Shown here piece by piece: positions 57,304 through 64,000 of a stretch of 64,000 nt of DNA (its first letter is position 1; every line of letters starts with the position of its first letter). Both the position numbers and the translations under genes were made by a program. A model generated the notes under the pieces. The model did no database searches and was not told the DNA's origin. It saw only the letters and a program-made list of their open reading frames with translations. Source of the stretch: Rubrobacter marinus (lineage in GTDB: Bacteria; Actinomycetota; Rubrobacteria; Rubrobacterales; Rubrobacteraceae); the NCBI RefSeq assembly GCF_011492965.1, contig NZ_CP045121.1:2294001-2358000 (forward strand), read 5' to 3'.

Positions 57304-57984
57304 CTAGGCGCCGCTCAGGCGGGCGAGGGCGGCGTGGTCCTTGAGGATGATCCTGCCGCTCTCGATCTCCAGGACGCCGCGGTTGCGCATGTCGTTGAGC
57401 ACCTTGGTGACGGACTCGCGCGTCGAGGCGACCATCGCGGCGAGGTCCTGGTGGGTGAGCCTCAGGTCGATGGTGATGCGGCCCTCGGCGTCCCGGTCGC
57501 CGAACTTGCTCGCGAGGATCGGCAGGAGGTTCGCGAGGCGCACCTCCGTCTCGCGCGGCAGGAGGCACTTGACGAGCTCCTCGTACTGCACCAGCCTGAG
57601 CTCCAGGAGCGTCATGGTTTTGAGCGCGGCCTGCGGGTTGCGGCGGACGGCCCGTTCCATAAAGATCTTCGGGACCTTCGTGACCCTGCACTCGGTGACG
57701 GCCTCGGCGTAGGCCCTCTGTCTGGCCTCCCCTGTGAACGCGAGGTGGCCGAAGATGTCCCAGGGCTTCAACAGCCGGAGCGTCGCCTCCTTGCTCCCCG
57801 AGTACGGCCTGAACAGCTTCACGACCCCGGAGGTCAGGACGTACAGGGCGTCCCCGTGCTCGCCCTGGCGGTAGATGGCGTCGCCGGGCTTGTAGATCCT
57901 GTCGGCCGAGGCGATCCCCATGCCCTTGAGGATCTCCAGGAGCGCGCGGCACTCCGCCTCCTGCACCTCGCCATACTCGCTCAC
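57304..57984 (-). CDS. Crp/Fnr-family transcription regulator
   Basis: A 226-residue regulator: cyclic-nucleotide-binding-type beta barrel (residues 25-125; IYKPGDAIYRQGEHGDALYVL, GEARQRAYAEAVTECRV), a dimer helix and a Crp-type winged helix (TIDLRLTHQDLAAMVASTRESVTKVLNDM). It has no N-terminal Cys cluster, so it is not an Fnr oxygen sensor. The ligand is unknown; the cAMP-contacting residues differ from Crp. GTG 57984 is preferred. The frame opens at 58140, but a TATAAT at 58098-58093 would lie inside that longer version. Confidence 0.87.
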   Translation of the reverse strand: MSEYGEVQEAECRALLEILKGMGIASADRIYKPGDAIYRQGEHGDALYVLTSGVVKLFRPYSGSKEATLRLLKPWDIFGHLAFTGEARQRAYAEAVTECRVTKVPKIFMERAVRRNPQAALKTMTLLELRLVQYEELVKCLLPRETEVRLANLLPILASKFGDRDAEGRITIDLRLTHQDLAAMVASTRESVTKVLNDMRNRGVLEIESGRIILKDHAALARLSGA

Positions 57985-58092
57985 AGAAGCATCAACGGCC
58001 AAAAACGTCCCCCGCTCCGCATCCTTCAACCCGAAACACCCCGATGGCTCCCGGAACCTCCACGCTCCATAAAACCTCCTACAAACACGAAC

Positions 58093-58098
58093 ATTATA
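58093..58098 (-). promoter_or_regulatory. -10 element (TATAAT) of the Crp/Fnr gene
   Basis: Consensus hexamer on the minus strand; the start would be near 58086, leaving a leader of about 100 bases before GTG 57984. Confidence 0.45.
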
Positions 58099-58193
58099 CC
58101 TTACCGGTCGTTCCCGACCGCTCGACCCGGGGCGACGCACCCCCGGGTGGGTTAGAATAACGCTGGTTCAAGGGCTACGTTGAGGGAGCACAA

Positions 58194-58325
58194 GTGAGGA
58201 GCGCATCACTAATCGTTATGATCGCCGTGATGATCTTTCTCTTCGCGGTCGTCTTCGCCATCCTCGGCAAGGGCGAGTACCAGCCGCCCTCGCCCGAGGA
58301 GAGCTCGATCTACAGTGTCCTCTAG
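58194..58325 (+). CDS. 43-residue single-pass membrane protein
   Basis: GTG 58194 follows GAGGGAGCACAA. The peptide is MRSASLIVMIAVMIFLFAVV-type hydrophobic for its first 25 residues, then GKGEYQPPSPEESS and a TAG. A TAGAAT hexamer at 58153-58158 could be the -10. Divergent from the Crp/Fnr gene. Function unknown; similar short proteins with an acidic tail occur in respiratory complexes, but nothing here shows that. Confidence 0.55.
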   Translation: MRSASLIVMIAVMIFLFAVVFAILGKGEYQPPSPEESSIYSVL

Positions 58326-58354
58326 GGACCGTCGGTAGCGAGTCGAGCGGCCCG

Positions 58355-58666
58355 TCAGGGCGACCCGGGGGCGCGCTCGACGGCCACGCTGTAGGAACCC
58401 ATCTTCGGGTGGCCGCTGAGCAGATCTCCGCCCCCTCCCCTGCCGTGCGCCTTGCGGAACTCATCGCTCCCGACCCACGCGTCGAACGCCTCCCGGTCCC
58501 GCCAGCGCGTGATCACGAGCACCTCGTCCTCGGCGTCGGAGCGCAGGACCTCCATGGAGACGAAGCCGGGGAAGCCCTGTACGTGTCCCCCGCTCCCCGC
58601 GAAACGCTCCACGACCTGATCGGCCGCGCCCTCCTTCACCGGTAGACGGTTGATGATGGCGATCAA
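58355..58666 (-). CDS. Antibiotic biosynthesis monooxygenase (ABM) domain protein
   Basis: A 103-residue dimeric alpha/beta-barrel protein: IAIINRLPVKEGAADQVVERF, HVQGFPGFVSMEVLRS and DEVLVITRWRDREAFDAWVGS are standard ABM blocks. Relatives include heme-degrading monooxygenases and cofactor-free quinone-forming oxygenases. The Gly-rich turn (HGRGGGGDLLSGHP) resembles HmoB-type proteins. TTG 58666 has AAGGAGGAGAAGC and lies 11 bases after the GGDEF gene, so they form an operon. Confidence 0.83.
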   Translation of the reverse strand: MIAIINRLPVKEGAADQVVERFAGSGGHVQGFPGFVSMEVLRSDAEDEVLVITRWRDREAFDAWVGSDEFRKAHGRGGGGDLLSGHPKMGSYSVAVERAPGSP

Positions 58667-58677
58667 GCTTCTCCTCC

Positions 58678-59601
58678 TTATCGGGCGACGACGATGCCGC
58701 CGCCGCCCACGCGCTTGGCGGTCTTCAGGGCCCACAAGACCGAGCCCACGAGCTCGTCGGAGCTTGCGCCGTGCTCGGGGTAGCCGGCTACCCCGGCGTC
58801 GGCCCGCAGGCCCTCCGGGGAGCGGGACAGGTTGTCGAGCACGGCCTCGGCCGTGGCGTAGGCCTCCTCCGGCTCCGTAGCCGGCAGGAGGACGCAGATC
58901 TCGTCGTCCCCGAACCTCGCCCGGAGCGCGCCCTCGGGCGTGCCCTTCTCCACGGCCTCGGCGAGGCCCAGGAGGGCCTCCCTCGCCCGCGGCACGTTCC
59001 CGCCGGCGACCATCCCCGAGAAGTCCACGAGGTCGAAGACGATCAGCGCGAGCCGGTCGTGCTCCTCCACGGCTTGCGGCAGGAGCCACCGGTTGAAGAG
59101 CTCCCGGTCGGGGAGGCCGGTGAGGAGGTCCGTCGCGGTCGCGCGCCCGAGGTCGCTCTCCATCTTGGCCCGCGCGATCCCCTCGAACTCCTCCAGCCCC
59201 CTCTCGGTGACCCAGTCGGCGGCCTGCATCAGCTTCACGAAGAACCGGGCCACCTCGCCCCCGTCGAGCGCGTGGAGGTCCGTCCGGCCCTCCACGAAGC
59301 GCCAGACGCACCGCCGGAGCGACGCGTAGTCCTCGATCACCCCTACCGCGTCGCGGCCGAGGTCGTGCTGGATCGCCGAGATCTTCGCCACCATCGCCCG
59401 GGTCGCCCCCTCGCGGCTGAAGCCCTCCAGCGGCTCCGGGCTCCGCAGAAACTCCGCGAAAATCTCCAGCAGCCGCCCGACCTCCTCCACGAGCCGGGCC
59501 TCGGCCCCCCCATCCTCGCCGCCGCGATCCCGCCGCCACGCCGCCAAAACCTCCGGCGTACCGGCCTTGAGCCCTTCCGCAATCCCCGCTGCATCCCTCA
59601 T
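58678..59601 (-). CDS. Protein with a degenerate GGDEF domain
   Basis: A 307-residue protein. The first 170 residues are helical with no named sensor domain (AAWRRDRGGEDGG, FSREGATRAMVAKISAIQHD, RRCVWRFVEGRTD). The C-terminal 140 residues are a GGDEF fold (DLLTGLPDRELFNRWLLP, LALIVFDLVDFSGM), but the signature reads RFGDDEICVLLP, so the second Gly is Asp and the Phe is Ile. Cyclase activity is doubtful; it may bind nucleotide or c-di-GMP. A TATAAT eight bases before ATG 59601 implies a leaderless message; ATG 59607 is alternative. Confidence 0.8.
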   Translation of the reverse strand: MRDAAGIAEGLKAGTPEVLAAWRRDRGGEDGGAEARLVEEVGRLLEIFAEFLRSPEPLEGFSREGATRAMVAKISAIQHDLGRDAVGVIEDYASLRRCVWRFVEGRTDLHALDGGEVARFFVKLMQAADWVTERGLEEFEGIARAKMESDLGRATATDLLTGLPDRELFNRWLLPQAVEEHDRLALIVFDLVDFSGMVAGGNVPRAREALLGLAEAVEKGTPEGALRARFGDDEICVLLPATEPEEAYATAEAVLDNLSRSPEGLRADAGVAGYPEHGASSDELVGSVLWALKTAKRVGGGGIVVAR

Positions 59602-59608
59602 AAGCATG

Positions 59609-59614
59609 ATTATA
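59609..59614 (-). promoter_or_regulatory. -10 element of the GGDEF gene, leaderless arrangement
   Basis: TATAAT on the minus strand, one base before ATG 59607 and seven bases before ATG 59601. The spacing predicts a start at ATG 59601. Confidence 0.5.
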
Positions 59615-59701
59615 AACGCATCGGCGGTGAAACCTCTCCCCCGCCCGCCGCGTATACGCCTAAACCATGTCGAAAAAGTCTCCCAAAGGAGAAAGGAAAC
59701 G

Positions 59702-59729
59702 TTTGGAAATAGCCCGAAAGAGGTAGTAT
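59702..59729 (+). promoter_or_regulatory. Candidate promoter of the sigma-70-family gene
   Basis: TTTGGA (59702-59707), 16-base spacer, TAGTAT (59724-59729), in an AT-richer stretch 53 bases before the start codon. Confidence 0.4.
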
Positions 59730-59781
59730 CAAGAGTAGTTTTCGAAACAGATTTTTGCCGCTGGGCACCCTGGGAGGGCGA

Positions 59782-60666
59782 ATGGCCACCGAGATCGCAA
59801 AAAAGTCGGCCACCGGAAAAACAGAGAGAGAAGCGGAGACGCCGGAGCTTCTGGCGAAGTACCTGGCGCACATCGGCCAGGGCGACCTCCTCACGCACGC
59901 CGAGGAGATCGACCTCTCGGGTCGGGCGAAGGCGGGTGACGAGCGGGCCCGCCAGAAGCTGATCGAGAAGAACCTCAGGCTCGTCGTCTCCGTCGCCAAA
60001 AAGTACAGAGGCTACGGCCTGCCCTTCGAGGACCTCATCCAGGAGGGGAACATCGGCCTGATGAAGGCGGTGGAGAAGTTCGACCCCGACCGTGGTTTCA
60101 GGTTCTCCACCTACGCTACGTGGTGGATCCGCCAGGCGGTGCAGCGGGCGGTGGCAGACAAGGGGCGCACGATCCGCGTGCCCGTCCACATGACCGAGAA
60201 GATCCGGAAGGTCTCCCGCGCCTACAACGAGCTCTCCGCCGAGCTGGAGCGCGACCCGATGGAGGAAGAGGTCGCGGAGAGGCTTGGGTGGGCCATCGAC
60301 GAGGTGAGGCTCACGATGGGCGCCATGCCGGACGCGACGAGCCTGGATCAGCCGGTCTCCTCGGACGAGACCTCCTCGCAGCTCGGGGACTTTGTCGAGG
60401 ACGAACGGGCCTCGGACACGGCCGGTGAGGTCATGCGCGAGATGGAGACGGAGCACCTGAAGGAGGCCATCGAGCGCCTGCCGGAGCGCGCCCGTTACGT
60501 ACTCGTGCGCCGCTACGGCCTCGACGATCGGGACCCAGCCACCCTCGCGGAGCTCGGCGACGAGCTGGAGATCTCGCGGGAGAGGGTCCGCCAGCTCCAG
60601 CGCGAGGCCGAGCGCATCCTCAAGGGCGGCGAGTACGGGCGCATCCTGCGCGACGCCGTCGCCTAG
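59782..60666 (+). CDS. RNA polymerase sigma-70 factor, group 1/2
   Basis: A 294-residue sigma factor: region 1.2 ([20 protein letters not shown]), region 2 ([37 protein letters not shown], then [17 protein letters not shown]), region 3 ([19 protein letters not shown]) and region 4 ([36 protein letters not shown]). Region 1.1 is short, so it could be the primary factor of a small-sigma lineage or a group 2 factor such as HrdB/SigB relatives. It lacks the FliA pattern, so it is not the factor for the TAAA-N16-GCCGATAA promoters. ATG 59782 follows GGGAGGGCGA. Confidence 0.92.
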   Translation: MATEIAKKSATGKTEREAETPELLAKYLAHIGQGDLLTHAEEIDLSGRAKAGDERARQKLIEKNLRLVVSVAKKYRGYGLPFEDLIQEGNIGLMKAVEKFDPDRGFRFSTYATWWIRQAVQRAVADKGRTIRVPVHMTEKIRKVSRAYNELSAELERDPMEEEVAERLGWAIDEVRLTMGAMPDATSLDQPVSSDETSSQLGDFVEDERASDTAGEVMREMETEHLKEAIERLPERARYVLVRRYGLDDRDPATLAELGDELEISRERVRQLQREAERILKGGEYGRILRDAVA

Positions 60667-60685
60667 AACGACTTTCTCCTGCGGT

Positions 60686-60720
60686 AAGAAGGCCGGGTCT
60701 TTTATGGCCCGGCCTTCTTC
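60686..60720 (+). terminator. Terminator after the sigma factor gene
   Basis: Twelve-base perfect stem (60686-60697 and 60708-60719), 10-base loop containing TTTT, ending CTTCTTC. Confidence 0.75.
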
Positions 60721-60732
60721 GTGCCCGGGCTC

Positions 60733-60741
60733 TGCTAATCT
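60733..60741 (+). promoter_or_regulatory. Extended -10 promoter of the PAP2 gene, leaderless arrangement
   Basis: TGC-TAATCT (60733-60741) is an extended -10 element. Six bases separate it from GTG 60748, so transcription should start at the start codon. Confidence 0.45.
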
Positions 60742-60747
60742 CGCACC

Positions 60748-61365
60748 GTGCACGAGGACGGTTACATCCGTGGCGCCTGGATAACCTTCGTCCTCTTCTC
60801 GGCGTTCTCGGCGGCGGCCGGGCTGGGGTGGCTCTACCGCGCGGACCTTTGGGCGTTACGGACCTTCCAGTCCGTCGCCTCAGCGGCGCTGGATCGCGCG
60901 TCGGTGGCGTCCTCCGTCTTCGGGGGCGTGGAGGTGACGAGCGTCGCGCTCGGTGCGTTGCTCCTGTGGCTCTTCTTCACCCGGCGGCGGGGGCTCGCGG
61001 CACGGTTGTTCGTGGCGTTCGTGGCGACGGCGGTTCTGGAGCTGCTCATGAAGCTCTACCTCCCGCAGGTCCCGCTGCCCGAGGGCTCGGGGCGCTCGCT
61101 GGACTACGCGCCGGTGATCGTCGTCGATTACGCCTACCCCTACCCGAGCGGCCACATGCTGAGGGCCGTGATCCTCTTCGGCGCCCTGTACCTGCTCTCC
61201 GGAAACCGGCCCCTGCGGGCCGCGATCCTGGTGGTGCTGCTCGCGCTGGCCGCGAGCCGCGTCTACCTCGGGGTCCACTGGGCGTCGGACGTCGTCGGGG
61301 GGGCGCTGCTCGGCGTAGCGGGGCTTCTGTGGGCCTTCGGGAGAAAGGATGCGCCTTGGAGATAA
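60748..61365 (+). CDS. PAP2-family lipid phosphatase
   Basis: A 205-residue membrane protein with five or six helices. Phosphatase motifs KLYLPQVPLP, YPYPSGHMLRAV and SRVYLGVHWASDVVGG supply the catalytic His pair and Arg. Relatives dephosphorylate phosphatidate or undecaprenyl pyrophosphate. GTG 60748 has no ribosome site and is placed at the predicted transcript start. It overlaps the next gene by ten bases. Confidence 0.87.
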   Translation: MHEDGYIRGAWITFVLFSAFSAAAGLGWLYRADLWALRTFQSVASAALDRASVASSVFGGVEVTSVALGALLLWLFFTRRRGLAARLFVAFVATAVLELLMKLYLPQVPLPEGSGRSLDYAPVIVVDYAYPYPSGHMLRAVILFGALYLLSGNRPLRAAILVVLLALAASRVYLGVHWASDVVGGALLGVAGLLWAFGRKDAPWR

Positions 61366-62114
61366 CCGTGGTGGGCAGCGGGACGGCCGTACCGCGTCTG
61401 GAGCGCCGTCAGAGCTGCGTGGTAGTGGAGGCCGGGGGCGAGACGCTCGTCTTCGACCTCGGCTCCGGGGCCGTGCGCGGGATGCTGCGGGCCGGCCTCG
61501 ACCCGTTCTCGGTCGACAGGATCTTCTTCACCCACTTCCACCCCGACCACACGGTGGACGTGGTCCCGCTCATGTTCGCCATAAAGTACGGGGCGGAGAC
61601 CCAGCGGGCGAGGCCGCTCGCCCTGTACGGGCCCGACCCGTTCGAGGAGTTTTTCGGCAAGATCTCCGGCGTCTGGGGCGAGTGGATGCTCGGCTATTAC
61701 CCGACGGAGGTGCTAGGGCTGGCCCACACCAGCCCCTCCCCCGTCGAGCTTCCGGGCGCCCGCATCTTTTGGGCCCCGGCCGCGCACCGCCCGGAGAGCA
61801 TCGCATACCGCGTCGAGGGCGAGGGCGGCGCGTTCGTGTACACCGGCGACACCGAGTACGCGGCCTCCGTCGTCGAGCTCGCCCGCGGCGCGCACACCCT
61901 GCTGATCGAGTGCTCCTTCCCCGACGACTCGCCGGTAGCGGGCCACCTAACGCCATCCGGCGCCGCCCGCATCGCCTCGGAGGCGGGCGTGGGGCGCGTC
62001 GTCCTCACCCACGTCTACCCGCCCGCGGACGCGCTGGATCTCGAGGCCGAGATCGGGCGCGGCTTCTCGGGAGAGGTGCTGGTCGCCGAGGATGGCTTGA
62101 AGCTCCACGTGTAA
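61356..62114 (+). CDS. Metallo-beta-lactamase-fold hydrolase, RNase Z-like
   Basis: A 252-residue enzyme: ITVVGSGTAVPRLERRQSCVVVEAGG, then the metal motif FFTHFHPDHTVDVV, with further ligands in FVYTGDTEYA and VVLTHVYPP. The layout is of the RNase Z/arylsulfatase-like branch of small MBL hydrolases; the exosite arm of true RNase Z is not visible, so the substrate is open. TTG 61356 follows GAGAAAGGATGCGCC and overlaps the PAP2 stop. Confidence 0.85.
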   Translation: MEITVVGSGTAVPRLERRQSCVVVEAGGETLVFDLGSGAVRGMLRAGLDPFSVDRIFFTHFHPDHTVDVVPLMFAIKYGAETQRARPLALYGPDPFEEFFGKISGVWGEWMLGYYPTEVLGLAHTSPSPVELPGARIFWAPAAHRPESIAYRVEGEGGAFVYTGDTEYAASVVELARGAHTLLIECSFPDDSPVAGHLTPSGAARIASEAGVGRVVLTHVYPPADALDLEAEIGRGFSGEVLVAEDGLKLHV

Positions 62115-62170
62115 CCTGCAATTCGGTGGGAAGTCCCTCCCGGGACCCCAGGTAGGCGTTCACGACCGGC

Positions 62171-62381
62171 GTGTTCGATCCGCCCGACTGCTCGCCGATC
62201 TTCCGGGAGCGTGCCGCCCTCGTCGTGGCAATGGCGATGGTCGGCGTTCTCGTGCTGGTGATGAGGGGCATCGGGAAGAGCTGCTACCGATCCGGCGCGG
62301 CGGCTCCTCGACGAGCGGTACATGAGGGGCGAGATCGACCGGAACGAGTACGGGCGGAAGCGCCGTGACCTTCGGGGCTGA
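62171..62381 (+). CDS. SHOCT-domain small membrane protein, frameshifted as sequenced
   Basis: GTG 62171 starts FDPPDCSPIFRERAALVVAM, with one membrane helix (ALVVAMAMVGVLVLVM). In another frame from about 62300 the sequence reads RRLLDERYMRGEIDRNEYG and ends RKRRDLRG before TGA 62381; this is a clear SHOCT domain. The two parts need a net shift of two lost bases (or one gained) near 62300. Without repair the first frame stops at 62368 with nonsense. About 70 residues. SHOCT proteins are typically short membrane proteins of unknown role. Confidence 0.65.
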
Positions 62382-62390
62382 GGCCCCGGG

Positions 62391-62804
62391 TCAGGAGTCC
62401 GAGCAGGCGGCGCAGCGGCCGTGCAGCGTGATCTCGTGCCACTCGGTGACGAACCCGGTCTCGCGCTCGACCTGCAGGGCGAGGTACTCCATGAGCTCCT
62501 CGTTGAACTCGATGACCGCTCCGCACTCCCGGCAGCGGGCGTGGTGGTGGATGCGCTCGGTCGCCAGCTCGTAGCGCGAGTACCCCTCACCGAAGTCCTC
62601 CTTGCGGACGATCCCGAGCTCGTGCAGGAGATCCAGCGTCCGGTACACGGTGGAGAGGCCGAGCTCGGGGTGCTCCCCCTTCAGGCGGTCGTGCAACTCC
62701 TCCGCCGACAGATGACGCGCGCCCTCCAACTCCCCCACGATCACACGCCGCTGGTTCGTTAGCCGGTAACCCCGGCTCCTGAGTAACTGCTCGAGCTCGC
62801 TCAC
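62391..62804 (-). CDS. Fur-family metal regulator
   Basis: A 137-residue regulator. Winged helix: LRSRGYRLTNQRRVIVGELEG, LSAEELHDRLKG, LGLSTVYRTLDLLHELG. Dimer domain: HHHARCRECGAVIEFNEE, with the structural-zinc cysteines CREC and CAAC. The His-rich segment ERIHHHARC fits Fur/Zur; which metal cannot be decided. GTG 62804 lies exactly six bases from a -10 box, so the message is predicted leaderless. Divergent from the DUF4383 gene. Confidence 0.92.
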   Translation of the reverse strand: MSELEQLLRSRGYRLTNQRRVIVGELEGARHLSAEELHDRLKGEHPELGLSTVYRTLDLLHELGIVRKEDFGEGYSRYELATERIHHHARCRECGAVIEFNEELMEYLALQVERETGFVTEWHEITLHGRCAACSDS

Positions 62805-62810
62805 GCGGCA

Positions 62811-62839
62811 AGTGTAGCCCAGCATGGTTCCAGGATCAA
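62811..62839 (-). promoter_or_regulatory. Fur promoter, leaderless arrangement
   Basis: Minus strand TTGATC (62839-62834), 17-base spacer, TACACT (62816-62811), then six bases to GTG 62804. A near-textbook housekeeping promoter placing the transcription start on the start codon. Confidence 0.7.
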
Positions 62840-62866
62840 TTCTTGCTTTCGGACTTGCGCCTCTTG

Positions 62867-62894
62867 TTGCTTGCTCTCCTGTATGGGTTATAAC
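62867..62894 (+). promoter_or_regulatory. Promoter of the DUF4383 gene
   Basis: TTGCTT (62867-62872), 16-base spacer, TATAAC (62889-62894). Divergent from the Fur promoter 28 bases away, so Fur could control both. Confidence 0.5.
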
Positions 62895-62931
62895 GTAACA
62901 GGGCGTGCAGACCGACCGAAGGAGGCACGGC

Positions 62932-63309
62932 ATGGCGGCAAGAACGTATGCGCAGGTTGTAGGGGTAGTGTTGATCTTGCTAGGGGTGGTGGGCCTCTTG
63001 CTCGGGGACGAGCTCTTCCTGGGCATCCTGAACATCGACCTCGTGGAGGACATCGTCCATCTGCTCTCGGGCGGGCTCCTGGCGTATCTCGGCTTCGGGA
63101 GGACGGATGACGGTACGGTGCGGTCGGTCGTGGGCGTCGTCGGGGTCGTCTACCTGCTCGTCGGCATCCTCGGCTTTATAGTGCCGACGCTGTTCGGTTT
63201 GATCCCGAACGGCTACACCATCTTCGACAACATCGTGCACCTCGCCCTCGGCGTCCTGGCGCTAGTCGTCGCCGGCGTGCCGGGCCGCAGCTCCACGGCG
63301 CGGAGCTAA
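62932..63309 (+). CDS. DUF4383 family membrane protein
   Basis: A 125-residue protein with four membrane helices. The pattern TYAQVVGVVLILLGVVGLLLG, NIDLVEDIVHLLSGGLLAYLG and NIVHLALGVLALVVAG, with paired His residues, is that of DUF4383, common in actinobacteria and cyanobacteria and of unknown function. ATG 62932 follows AAGGAGGCACGGC. A terminator lies about 60 bases after the stop. Confidence 0.85.
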   Translation: MAARTYAQVVGVVLILLGVVGLLLGDELFLGILNIDLVEDIVHLLSGGLLAYLGFGRTDDGTVRSVVGVVGVVYLLVGILGFIVPTLFGLIPNGYTIFDNIVHLALGVLALVVAGVPGRSSTARS

Positions 63310-63370
63310 ACTCCGCCGAAGCAGCTTATACAGTTCGTCGGGTCGGGCAAGTTGCGTCGCACGCAGGCGG

Positions 63371-63412
63371 AGAGGGAGCGCCCGGGCTTTATTGCGGGGC
63401 GCTCCCTCTTCC
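63371..63412 (+). terminator. Terminator after the DUF4383 gene
   Basis: Thirteen-base perfect stem (63371-63383 and 63397-63409), followed by TTCCT. Confidence 0.75.
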
Positions 63413-63431
63413 TGCATCGCGGGAGAAACGG

Positions 63432-63930
63432 GTGGACGTAGAAGCGGCGAGGGCCGGGCGACGCGAACTGCCCCTGTACCTGGCGGCGGCTCTGTCGTTG
63501 CTGGCCGCCCTCTCGCACCTCTGGGTCATGCCGGAGCACATGCGGGAGTGGTGGGGGTACGGGACGTTCTTTCTGGTCTCGGCGGCCGTCCAGGGGGCTT
63601 ACGGCACCGTCTTGATGCGGTGGCCCGGCGATCGCTGTTTCTCGTGGGTATCGGGGAAACCTGTTCGTCCTCGCCGTGTACCTCTCGACGAAGACCGTGG
63701 GGATACCCTTCTTCGGTCCTCGTGCGGGAGAGGCGGAGGGCTTCGGGTTCGTGGACCTGTGCGCGGCGGCGTCTGAGGTCGGGGTCGTGCTCGCGCTGGG
63801 CGCGCTCCTGATGCGGGACTTCTCCCGGGAGCGCAAGCTTCAGGTCGCCATCGTCCTTACCGCGGCCGCGCTGCTCGTAGGGCACCTCGTCCACCTGCTG
63901 GCCGACGGGGCCGCGACGGGGCACGGCTAA
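63432..63930 (+). CDS. Four-helix membrane protein, frameshifted as sequenced
   Basis: About 166 residues after repair. The N-terminal part (ELPLYLAAALSLLAALSHLW, GYGTFFLVSAAVQGAYG) and the C-terminal part (LFVLAVYLSTKTVGIPFFGP, VGVVLALGALLM, VLTAAALLVGHLVHLL) lie in different frames. Two single-base losses near 63640 and 63656 link them through LFLVGIGGN. GTG 63432 follows GGGAGAAACGG. Membrane His residues in the first and last helices are visible. No family recognised. Nothing is evident in the last 70 bases of the window. Confidence 0.65.
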
Positions 63931-64000
63931 GGGACGTGGCCATCGGGGCTTAGCGGCGCGTCCCAGGTACCTGGAGGTCGGGAGGAGCCCGTAGTATCGC

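Noticed and set aside
57304..58140. Long start of the Crp/Fnr gene at 58140
   Set aside because: A consensus TATAAT at 58098-58093 would then lie inside the gene, and the extra 52 residues do not resemble the family.

Overview
The window is GC-rich, densely packed bacterial chromosome. It looks like a Rubrobacter-type deep-branching actinobacterium. The reasons are the very high G+C, frequent GTG and TTG starts, many 4-base start/stop overlaps, promoters with almost no leader, and the mix of families (DUF2630, DUF4383, Tat-exported ferritin-like proteins, GH15 hydrolase, VanW proteins, KimA-type transporter). This assignment is inference; no rRNA or tRNA gene was recognised.

Layout. 0-10 kb: a truncated gene, a secreted subtilase, methylmalonyl-CoA mutase with its epimerase, small conserved proteins, DUF554 and TerC membrane proteins, and succinyl-CoA ligase (sucCD). 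10-16.4 kb: a potassium block of trkA-trkH, then a c-di-AMP (ydaO-type) riboswitch in front of a KimA-like transporter, then two small secreted proteins that share a C-terminal motif. 16.4-31 kb: arginase and gamma-glutamyltransferase, a histidine kinase/LuxR regulator pair, two Tat ferritin-like proteins, nicotinate phosphoribosyltransferase, a divergent XRE-cupin regulator and lactate-permease pair, a nitrilase-family amidase and a PfkB kinase. 31-39 kb: glutamate formiminotransferase, GH15 hydrolase, a small DMT transporter, a large MHYT hybrid kinase and a UPF0173 hydrolase. 39-46.7 kb: the late cobalamin operon, a DUF218/mobA/PrsW operon, a flavin reductase-like protein and RidA. 46.7-57.1 kb: two tandem VanW proteins, glutaredoxin, phosphatase, a cold-shock/HTH fusion, pheA with a HARE-HTH-like follower, and uppP. 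57.3-64 kb: a Crp/Fnr regulator, a degenerate GGDEF protein, a sigma-70 factor, PAP2 phosphatase, a metallo-beta-lactamase-fold protein, a SHOCT protein, Fur and DUF4383.

Functional links. Methylmalonyl-CoA mutase, its epimerase and sucCD form a propionyl-CoA to succinate route, and the cobalamin genes supply the B12 that the mutase needs. Trk and KimA suggest c-di-AMP-controlled potassium homeostasis. Two genes 36 kb apart, the subtilase and the MHYT hybrid kinase, carry near-identical sigma-28/WhiG-type promoters (TAAA-N16-GCCGATAA), so they probably share a developmental or motility regulon.

A caution on sequence quality: at least 14 otherwise well-conserved genes carry single-base losses, nearly all in G/C runs (five in sucD, four in trkA). 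The encoded protein stays conserved on both sides of each break. I read these as consensus errors rather than pseudogenes, and I give one spanning feature per gene.
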